Positions 1 through 4,692 of a stretch of 7,460 nucleotides of DNA are shown here, piece after piece. The DNA is taken from the NCBI GenBank assembly GCA_031288885.1, contig JAITQP010000022.1, positions 1 to 7,460 on the forward strand. The letters run 5' to 3'. Numbering within the stretch: the stretch's first letter is position 1; each line of letters starts with the position of its first letter. Both the position numbers and the translations under genes were made by a program. The notes under the pieces were generated by a model that saw only the letters and a list, made by a program, of their open reading frames with translations, had not been told where the DNA came from and did no database searches. The stretch comes from Prevotellaceae bacterium. GTDB lineage: Bacteria; Bacteroidota; Bacteroidia; Bacteroidales; UBA932.

Positions 1-1
1 G

Positions 2-112
2 CGCAGCGTACGCATACTCCACCGCCTCGCCCAGCCCCCAGACCACCCCGTAAGCATCTTCCACCCCGAAGGCGAATACCTGAAAGGGCTGGCGCTCTAC
101 GTGGAGGGTTAG
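2..112 (+). CDS. C-terminal end of an unidentified protein (5' part outside window)
   Basis: An open frame enters from the left edge and stops at TAG (110-112), giving 36 residues that end in HPEGEYLKGLALYVEG. It is supported as coding by base composition: third codon positions are mostly G or C and second positions are AT-rich, the same pattern as the clear genes in this window. The codon-aligned frame on the opposite strand shares this composition, but it has a stop just beyond this point and no ATG start, so the forward reading is preferred. I do not recognise the family from so short a tail. The gene converges on ldcA across a 387-bp repeat-rich gap. Strand is moderately sure, function unknown. 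Confidence 0.45.
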   Translation, partial: RSVRILHRLAQPPDHPVSIFHPEGEYLKGLALYVEG

Positions 113-316
113 GAGTTAAATCCGCTTCGCGTCATTGCGAGACCCGAACCCATATACGGGTAAAAAAGGGAAAAGACGAAATGCTGTAATGGGCTTTGTT
201 GCAGCGATATTTTATCCCCATCATAGCAACGAAACACAAGGACGAAGGTCTTGAATACGGATAACCCCGAGTAAGCGGAGCGCAACTTGGGGTAAAGTTG
301 ACACCCTATCCGCTAC

Positions 317-335
317 AAAACTCCGTAGGAGTTTT
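317..335. repeat. Perfect hairpin, 8-bp stem with GTA loop
   Basis: AAAACTCC (317-324) pairs perfectly with GGAGTTTT (328-335) around a GTA loop. The outer A/T pairs give a run of U at the 3' end on either strand, so it could act as a weak bidirectional terminator for the convergent genes. It shares its central CGTAG core with the two hairpins to its right. Confidence 0.6.
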
Positions 336-370
336 ACTACTTACCCAAAAACACCGCTCGTCTTTCCGGT

Positions 371-389
371 TGAGCTGCTACGCAACTCA
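371..389. repeat. Hairpin, 8-bp stem with one mismatch and TAC loop
   Basis: TGAGCTGC (371-378) pairs with GCAACTCA (382-389) around a TAC loop, with one C/A mismatch at 375/385. Its centre is CTACG, the reverse complement of the core at 325, while its stem sequence is unrelated to that of the neighbouring hairpins. Confidence 0.5.
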
Positions 390-445
390 GAAGAGGGTAT
401 TTTCACCCCGAGTTACGCTCCGCTTGCTCGGGGTTATCCACATTA

Positions 446-460
446 AACGCCTACGGCGTT
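446..460. repeat. Perfect hairpin, 6-bp stem with TAC loop
   Basis: AACGCC (446-451) pairs perfectly with GGCGTT (455-460) around a TAC loop. It lies just outside the right arm of the inverted-repeat element and is the third hairpin with the CTACG core. Confidence 0.5.
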
Positions 461-487
461 CATCTGCAAACATCATTACAACAAAAC

Positions 488-512
488 CATTCCTAATTCC
501 TAATTCCTAATT
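488..512. repeat. Tandem 7-bp repeat, about 3.6 copies, overlapping the ldcA stop
   Basis: On the minus strand the unit GAATTAG occurs three times in a row (506-512, 499-505, 492-498), followed by a partial copy GAAT (488-491). The last codons of ldcA (Ile-Arg-Asn-stop) are read from the first two copies. Because the unit is not a multiple of three, gain or loss of copies upstream of the stop would shift the terminal reading frame. Confidence 0.8.
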
Positions 513-1411
513 CTCACCACTGCCCGCTCGTCCGTTACCTCTACCTGCACCTCTCGCCCCATGCACAGCGCAACGTTTGGGTCTTGGTGCCCAGCCGGAA
601 ACCCAAACGCCACCGGAATGTTCAGCGGGCGGACATGCTCGCTGATAATCTCATACGCCGTCTTTCCGTAGCCTCCCACGCTATCTTTCATCTCCGTCAT
701 GCCGCCCACCAGCAGGGCGTTGAGCTTGCCCAGCTGGCCGCTCAGCGCAAGGTTTAGCATCATGCGGTCAACGTGGTAGAGGTATTCGTCCACGTCCTCT
801 ATGAACAGCACCGCGCCGTGGGGCAGCAGCTCGTAGGGCGTTGCCTGCAGGCTGTAGATGATGGAGAGGTTTCCGCCCGTCAGCCGCCCCGTTGCCGCTC
901 CCTTCACGTTGAGCCGGTGCGGCGCAAGCTCGCGGCTGACGTCCTCGCCAAACAGGGCGGCGCGCAGGCTATCGACGCTTGCCGCATCGGCGAACTTAAA
1001 GGGCATGGCAGCGTGCAGGCTCTCCACCCCCACGCGGTAGAGCGCAAGGTGAAAGGCGGTAACGTCGCTGTAGCCGGCCAGCCACTTGGGGGCTTTTTTT
1101 AGCCCCGAGAAGTCCAGCTTTTGCAGCAGGCGTGCGCAGCCGTAGCCGCCGCGCGCGGGGAGAATGGCGCGCACGTCGGGGGCGTCCAGCAGCGCTTGCA
1201 GGTCGGCGGCGCGCTGCTCGTCGTCGCCGGCGAGCATGGCGTTGCCGGCAAACAGGTTTTTGCCAAGCCGCACCCGCAACCCCCACGCCTCCAGAACCTG
1301 CACCGCCTGCCGAACGTCGTCGGGGCTCACCCTTCGCGCCGGAGCGCAAATGCCCACCGTGTCTCCCGCCTTGAGGCAGGCAGGGCGGACAAATTTATTG
1401 TCATTGCTCAT
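500..1411 (-). CDS. ldcA: Muropeptide L,D-carboxypeptidase (peptidase family S66, LdcA-like)
   Basis: This 303-residue protein matches the S66 family, cytoplasmic serine peptidases that remove the terminal D-Ala from murein tetrapeptides during peptidoglycan recycling. The expected serine-glutamate-histidine triad is visible: Ser115 in AGYSDVTAFH, Glu205 in LFIEDVDEY and His275 in FGFPAGH. The N-terminal half also shows the family features GDTVGICAPA (16-25) and PARGGYGCARLL (85-96). The length is typical of the family. No signal peptide or membrane segment is visible, which agrees with a cytosolic enzyme. The ATG at 1411 begins directly before the conserved N-terminus and follows a good Bacteroidota-type promoter; no Shine-Dalgarno is seen. 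The gene is divergent from metG and monocistronic as far as visible. Its C-terminus runs into a 7-bp tandem repeat. Family assignment is firm; substrate is inferred from the family. Confidence 0.95.
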   Translation of the reverse strand: MSNDNKFVRPACLKAGDTVGICAPARRVSPDDVRQAVQVLEAWGLRVRLGKNLFAGNAMLAGDDEQRAADLQALLDAPDVRAILPARGGYGCARLLQKLDFSGLKKAPKWLAGYSDVTAFHLALYRVGVESLHAAMPFKFADAASVDSLRAALFGEDVSRELAPHRLNVKGAATGRLTGGNLSIIYSLQATPYELLPHGAVLFIEDVDEYLYHVDRMMLNLALSGQLGKLNALLVGGMTEMKDSVGGYGKTAYEIISEHVRPLNIPVAFGFPAGHQDPNVALCMGREVQVEVTDERAVVRIRN

Positions 1412-1445
1412 AGCCGATTAAAATCATATCGCACATCTAACCGAA

Positions 1446-1475
1446 CAAAGGTACTTATTTTAAGCGCATGGCAAA
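1446..1475 (-). promoter_or_regulatory. Predicted ldcA promoter, Bacteroidota type
   Basis: On the minus strand, TTTG (1475-1472) lies 18 bp upstream of TACCTTTG (1453-1446), which fits the TAnnTTTG -7 consensus. Transcription would begin near 1440, leaving a leader of about 28 nt before the ldcA ATG. Spacing is one base shorter than the usual 19-21. Confidence 0.55.
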
Positions 1476-1491
1476 AAAATTTGTATCTTTG
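1458..1491 (+). promoter_or_regulatory. Predicted metG promoter, Bacteroidota type
   Basis: TATCTTTG (1484-1491) matches the TAnnTTTG -7 element. The -33 box is poor: only TTTT/TTTA at 1458-1462, 21-22 bp upstream. The start site would be near 1498, giving a leader of about 65 nt. The promoter faces away from, and interleaves with, the ldcA promoter. Confidence 0.5.
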
Positions 1492-1519
1492 TCCGCTCAA
1501 CCCCGCGTTGCTCCTGCAC

Positions 1520-1564
1520 ATGAGTAGCCGGCAAAGTATTCATACAAATAACTTTACAGCATAA
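1520..1564 (+). CDS. Possible 14-codon upstream ORF overlapping the metG start
   Basis: An ATG at 1520 opens a short frame encoding [14 protein letters not shown], and its TAA stop (1562-1564) shares one base with the metG ATG in the arrangement TAATG. It lies wholly within the predicted metG leader. The overlap would allow translational coupling. It has no Shine-Dalgarno, no extra Met codons and no recognisable peptide motif, so it may be fortuitous. Confidence 0.25.
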   Translation: MSSRQSIHTNNFTA

Positions 1565-3609
1565 TGAAACCAACCCCCAAGCGCTACCTTGTCACCTCTG
1601 CGTTGCCGTACGCCAACGGCCCCGTGCACATCGGGCACCTTGCAGGCGTTTACATTCCCGCGGACATCTACTCGCGATACCTGCGCCTGCGCGGGCGCGA
1701 CGTGGTGTTCGTTGGCGGCTCCGACGAGCACGGCGTGCCCATCACCATCAAGGCGCGGCAGCAGGGCTGCACGCCGCAGCAGGTGGTGGATAAGTATCAC
1801 GCAATGATAAAGAAGTCGTTCGAGGAATTCGGCATATCGTTTGACGTGTACTCCAGAACTTCGTCCAAAATCCACCATAAAACAGCTGCAGAATTTTTTA
1901 AAAAGCTCTACGATGACGGAAAATTTATCGAAAAAACGAGCGAGCAGTACTACGACGAGGAGGCGGGGCAGTTTCTTGCCGACCGCTACATTGTTGGCGG
2001 CTGTCCGCATTGCGGCAACGAAAAGGCGTACGGCGACCAGTGCGAAAAATGCGGCAGCACGCTCAGCCCTACGGAGCTCATCAACCCCCACTCCGCCATC
2101 AGCGGCAGCACGCCCGTAATGCGCGCAACGTCGCACTGGTACCTCCCGCTGGACGAGTACGAGCCGTGGCTCAAGCAGTGGATTTTGGAGGAGCACAAAG
2201 AGTGGAAATCCAACGTGTACGGGCAGTGCAAGTCGTGGCTGGACAACGGGCTGCAACCCCGCGCCGTGAGCCGCGACCTCGACTGGGGCGTGCCAATCCC
2301 CGTGGAGGGCGCCAAAGGAAAGGTGCTCTACGTGTGGTTTGACGCGCCAATAGGCTACATATCAAACACCATTGAGCTTTTTCCTGACGGCTGGGAAAAA
2401 TACTGGAAAAGCGAGGACTCAAAAATGGTGCACTTTATCGGCAAAGACAACATTGTGTTTCACTGCATTGTGTTCCCCTGCATGCTCAAGGCGCACGGCG
2501 GCTTTATACTACCCGACAACGTGCCCGCAAACGAATTCTTAAACCTTGAGAATGATAAAATCTCCACAACGCGCGGCTGGGCGGTGTGGCTGCACGAGTA
2601 CCTCGAGGAGTTCCCCAGCAAGCAGGACGTGCTGCGCTACGTGCTCTGCGCCAACGCCCCCGAAACAAAGGACAACAACTTTACGTGGCGCGATTTTCAG
2701 GAGAGAAACAACAGCGAGCTCGTGGCCATCCTCGGCAACTTTGTCAACCGCGCCATGACGCTAACGCAAAAACACTTTGGCGGCAAGGCGCCGCAGCCCA
2801 ACGCGCTCGCGGACATCGACAACGCCGCGCTTGCCGACATGCTCGAGGTGAAGTCAAAGGTGGAGGACAACCTCGAAAGCTTCCGCTTCCGCGAAGCGCT
2901 GCGCGAGGTGATGAACCTTGCGCGGACGGGCAACAAGTATCTTGCCGACACGGAGCCGTGGAAAGCCATAAAGACCGACGCGGCGCGCGTGCAGACCATT
3001 TTGTACGTCGCGCTGCAAATATCGGCGAGCCTTGCCGTTGTCATGGAGCCGTTCATGCCCTTCTCCGCCAAAAAGCTGCGCGCCATCCTGAACGCCGACA
3101 GCAGCGCGCTGTCGTGGGACGCGCTGGGCAGCGCCACGCTCCTGCCCGCCGGTCACCAGCTCGGCGAACCCGCGCTCTTGTTTGATAAGATAGAGGACGA
3201 CGTTATAGACAGGCAATTGCAAAAGCTGGAGCAAATGAAGCAGGCCGCCAACGCGCAGGCCTACAGCGCCGAGCCACAAAAGGAGCTGTGCTCATTTGAC
3301 GATTTCCAAAAGATGGACGTTCGCATCGTAAAAATTCTGGAAGCCGAGCGGGTACCCAAAAGCAAAAAACTCTTAAAGCTGCTGGTGGACACCGGCCTCG
3401 ATAGGCGGACGGTGCTGAGCGGCGTTGCAGAGCATTTTGACCCGCAGGCGCTGGTAGGCAAGCAGGCAACCATGCTGATAAACCTTGCGCCGCGCCCCAT
3501 TATGGGCGTTGAGTCGCGGGGAATGATACTCTACGCTGAGGATTACGACGGGAAGCTGCTCCTTGTGCAGCCAACGGGTGAGGTGAAAAACGGCGTTAAA
3601 GTTTCATAG
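1564..3609 (+). CDS. metG: Methionyl-tRNA synthetase with C-terminal tRNA-binding domain
   Basis: This 681-residue class I synthetase attaches methionine to tRNA-Met, initiator and elongator, in the cytosol. The catalytic Rossmann fold opens with [17 protein letters not shown], whose HIGH box is at 22-25. The inserted connective peptide has one zinc knuckle, Cys147, Cys150, Cys160 and Cys163. The second ATP-binding loop reads KISTT (332-336) in place of KMSKS. The helical anticodon-binding domain follows, with LGNFVNR (390-396) and EPWKAIK (464-470) at the places that contact the CAU anticodon in the family. From about 575 a Trbp111/EMAP II-like OB-fold domain ([18 protein letters not shown] onward) completes the protein, helping dimerisation and tRNA binding. 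Length and order match the long bacterial form. The ATG at 1564 sits at the conserved N-terminus without a Shine-Dalgarno. It is transcribed alone, divergent from ldcA and convergent with the small gene at 3662. Confidence 0.97.
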   Translation: MKPTPKRYLVTSALPYANGPVHIGHLAGVYIPADIYSRYLRLRGRDVVFVGGSDEHGVPITIKARQQGCTPQQVVDKYHAMIKKSFEEFGISFDVYSRTSSKIHHKTAAEFFKKLYDDGKFIEKTSEQYYDEEAGQFLADRYIVGGCPHCGNEKAYGDQCEKCGSTLSPTELINPHSAISGSTPVMRATSHWYLPLDEYEPWLKQWILEEHKEWKSNVYGQCKSWLDNGLQPRAVSRDLDWGVPIPVEGAKGKVLYVWFDAPIGYISNTIELFPDGWEKYWKSEDSKMVHFIGKDNIVFHCIVFPCMLKAHGGFILPDNVPANEFLNLENDKISTTRGWAVWLHEYLEEFPSKQDVLRYVLCANAPETKDNNFTWRDFQERNNSELVAILGNFVNRAMTLTQKHFGGKAPQPNALADIDNAALADMLEVKSKVEDNLESFRFREALREVMNLARTGNKYLADTEPWKAIKTDAARVQTILYVALQISASLAVVMEPFMPFSAKKLRAILNADSSALSWDALGSATLLPAGHQLGEPALLFDKIEDDVIDRQLQKLEQMKQAANAQAYSAEPQKELCSFDDFQKMDVRIVKILEAERVPKSKKLLKLLVDTGLDRRTVLSGVAEHFDPQALVGKQATMLINLAPRPIMGVESRGMILYAEDYDGKLLLVQPTGEVKNGVKVS

Positions 3610-3661
3610 CTATCTCGTCAGCCATGTAAACCGTTAACTGTTAGGGGTGAGCTTTAAGCCC

Positions 3662-3829
3662 TTACGCTTTGTGCGCATAGTTCAGCACGCGCTGGTCAAC
3701 GTCCAGCTCCTGTTCTTGCAGCGCTGTGAGCAGACGTTCAACATCTTCCGTCAGCTCCGGCAGCGCTTCATCGTCCGGAGGCAGGCAGGGCTTGGGCGGA
3801 TGGCTATTAAGGTAGTGAGAATCATCCAT
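3662..3829 (-). CDS. Small acidic protein of unknown function, downstream of the sigma factor
   Basis: A 55-residue frame starts at ATG (3829) and stops at TAA (3662). The sequence begins MDDSHYLNSHPPKPCLPPDD and continues into ELTEDVERLLTALQEQELDV, ending VLNYAHKA. The first third is rich in Pro and Asp and looks disordered; residues 24-52 look like amphipathic helix. There is no signal peptide, membrane segment or metal motif. Codons show the high G/C third positions of the neighbouring genes, and the forward frame across it looks like a shadow. It begins 70 bp after the sigma factor stop on the same strand with no obvious terminator between, so co-transcription is likely. Position behind an ECF sigma gene suggests a regulatory partner, but it has no recognisable anti-sigma domain; function unknown. 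No strong ribosome binding site is seen. Confidence 0.7.
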   Translation of the reverse strand: MDDSHYLNSHPPKPCLPPDDEALPELTEDVERLLTALQEQELDVDQRVLNYAHKA

Positions 3830-3899
3830 AGCTGAGTAAAGTCAGTGGTTGATAATTAGTAGTACACCCCCCAAAAATAGCGGTTTGTTTCTAAAGCGG

Positions 3900-4487
3900 C
3901 TATGCAACGAGCATTTTTTTACTTTCCTCCACCATTTTTCGCATGTTTATAATGGCGTACCTCATGCGCCCGAGCGCGGTGTTGATGTTGATGTTGAGCT
4001 GCTCGGAAATTTCCTTGTAGCTCATGTTCATGTAGTACCGCATCAGCACAATGTCGCGCTGCTCGGAGGGGAGGAAGTCCAGCAGCTGGCGGACGTCCTT
4101 CCGGATTTGCAGCCTGACGGCGCGCTCCTCGGCGTTGAGGTCGGAGAACTCATCGCCGGTAACGGAGAGCCGGTCGGTGTTGTCGTTGCTGCATTCGTTG
4201 CTTTGCCGCAGCTTGCGGAAGTGGTCAATGACGAGGTTATGCGCAATGCGCACCACCCACGGGGCAAACTTTCCGCTCTCGGCGTACCGCCCCTCCTTAA
4301 GGGAGCGGATGACCTTGATAAACGTCTCCTGAAAAATGTCATCGGCCACGTCCTTGCGCTTTACCGATAGGTAGATGTAGGTATATATCTTCTTACGGTA
4401 ACGGGCAAGCAACGCGTTGAATGCCGTAGCATTTCCGTTAACAAACTGCTTGATGAGAGCATTGTCGCTCAAAATTTCCGTACGCAT
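3900..4487 (-). CDS. ECF-type RNA polymerase sigma factor (sigma-70 family)
   Basis: This 195-residue protein has only the two domains of an extracytoplasmic-function sigma factor, which directs core RNA polymerase to a limited set of promoters. Region 2 covers about residues 8-93: the core-binding and -10 recognition part includes DVADDIFQETFIKVI (46-60) and the helix FAPWVVRIAHNLVIDHFRK (74-92). A polar linker (95-125) follows. Region 4 covers about 130-186, starting LLDFLPSEQRDIVLMRYY, with the helix-turn-helix MSYKEISEQLNININTALGRMR (155-176) reading the -35 element. The ATG at 4487 is preceded directly by AAAGAGG, a purine run too close to be an ideal Shine-Dalgarno. A predicted promoter lies about 125 bp upstream, leaving a long leader. 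It is divergent from uvrA and followed by a 55-residue acidic protein. Its regulon and signal cannot be told from the sequence. Confidence 0.93.
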   Translation of the reverse strand: MRTEILSDNALIKQFVNGNATAFNALLARYRKKIYTYIYLSVKRKDVADDIFQETFIKVIRSLKEGRYAESGKFAPWVVRIAHNLVIDHFRKLRQSNECSNDNTDRLSVTGDEFSDLNAEERAVRLQIRKDVRQLLDFLPSEQRDIVLMRYYMNMSYKEISEQLNININTALGRMRYAIINMRKMVEESKKMLVA

Positions 4488-4512
4488 CCTCTTTACTGTT
4501 ATTGGAGTTAAG

Positions 4513-4561
4513 AGTAGATGTAAGGCATAGGCTACTTAATAAGTTTGATTATAGTAGATGT
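4513..4561. repeat. Paired direct repeats AGTAGATGT in the sigma factor leader
   Basis: AGTAGATGT occurs at 4513-4521 and at 4553-4561, exactly 40 bp apart, close to four helical turns. With one mismatch the match extends two bases to the left. Both copies lie between the predicted sigma promoter and the sigma start codon. The shorter GTAGATGT occurs once more at 4741-4748, inside the start of uvrA. They could be an operator pair, or chance in AT-rich DNA. Confidence 0.35.
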
Positions 4562-4610
4562 TGAGCGATAGTAAAGTGTTTTTTTTATTGAGTAAAACAT
4601 TGCGTCTTTA

Positions 4611-4642
4611 CAAAAGTAGGATGTTTTTCTTTAATCTCCAAA
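4611..4642 (-). promoter_or_regulatory. Predicted promoter of the sigma factor and small-protein genes
   Basis: On the minus strand, TTTG (4642-4639) is followed after 20 bp by TACTTTTG (4618-4611). Both boxes and the spacing fit the Bacteroidota housekeeping consensus exactly. Transcription would start near 4604, giving a leader of about 115 nt. That leader contains two short ATG-started frames (from 4600 and near 4528), neither convincing. Confidence 0.65.
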
Positions 4643-4656
4643 TTTTCGTACCTTTG
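4625..4656 (+). promoter_or_regulatory. Predicted uvrA promoter
   Basis: TACCTTTG (4649-4656) matches the -7 consensus, with TTTT (4625-4628) 20 bp upstream as an imperfect -33 box. The leader would be about 30 nt. The sites interleave with the divergent sigma factor promoter. Confidence 0.55.
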
Positions 4657-4692
4657 CGCGTTGTATTTTGCATTTTATTTCAATCCAATTCC

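Larger units (their letters stand above)
259..439. repeat. 181-bp element with 35-bp terminal inverted repeats (MITE- or REP-like)
   Basis: The left arm (259-293) and the right arm (405-439) are reverse complements over 35 bp with three mismatches, separated by 111 bp. Each arm is also a quasi-palindrome by itself: ACCCCGAGT at 264-272 pairs with ACTTGGGGT at 285-293, and ACCCCGAGT at 405-413 pairs with GCTCGGGGT at 426-434, each with one G-T wobble. The DNA or RNA could therefore form either one long stem or two local hairpins. The interior carries two further small hairpins. There is no room for a transposase and no clear target-site duplication at the edges, so a non-autonomous mobile element is an inference; a fixed intergenic palindrome pair is the alternative. 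Confidence 0.7.
113..499. other. Repeat-rich convergent intergenic region
   Basis: This 387-bp gap lies between the 3' ends of two convergent genes. I see no convincing protein-coding frame in it. From left to right it holds a weak hairpin (ACCCG at 142-146 with CGGGT at 157-161), a stretch with no clear structure (about 162-258), a 181-bp inverted-repeat element (259-439), compact hairpins at 317-335, 371-389 and 446-460, and a 7-bp tandem repeat that continues into ldcA. Transcripts of both neighbours must end here, so some hairpins may serve as terminators, but none has the classic GC stem followed by a run of U. Confidence 0.7.

Noticed and set aside
131..141. GTCATTGCGAG, reminiscent of the start of a repeat seen between genes in various bacteria
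   Set aside because: Only about 11 bases match what I recall and the rest of that repeat is absent, so it cannot be told from chance.
298..510. A 70-codon plus-strand frame across the intergenic repeats
   Set aside because: It starts at a TTG inside the repeat element, crosses hairpins and the tandem repeat, and its codon composition does not resemble the real genes here.
1540..2256. A 238-codon minus-strand frame overlapping the start of metG
   Set aside because: It is a shadow of metG, which has the HIGH box and zinc cysteines in exactly this stretch.
3610..3661. Possible bidirectional terminator between metG and the small gene
   Set aside because: AGGG and CCCT flank a 12-base interval, but no stable stem with a U-run can be drawn.
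3830..3899. Possible terminator between the sigma factor and the small protein
   Set aside because: There is a C-run followed by A's but no inverted repeat that would make a stem, so co-transcription remains the simpler reading.
3647..4370. Plus-strand frames of 62 and 173 codons
   Set aside because: They are antisense to the 55-residue protein and the sigma factor. The sigma factor is certain from its domains, and the minus frame at 3662-3829 has the better composition and context.
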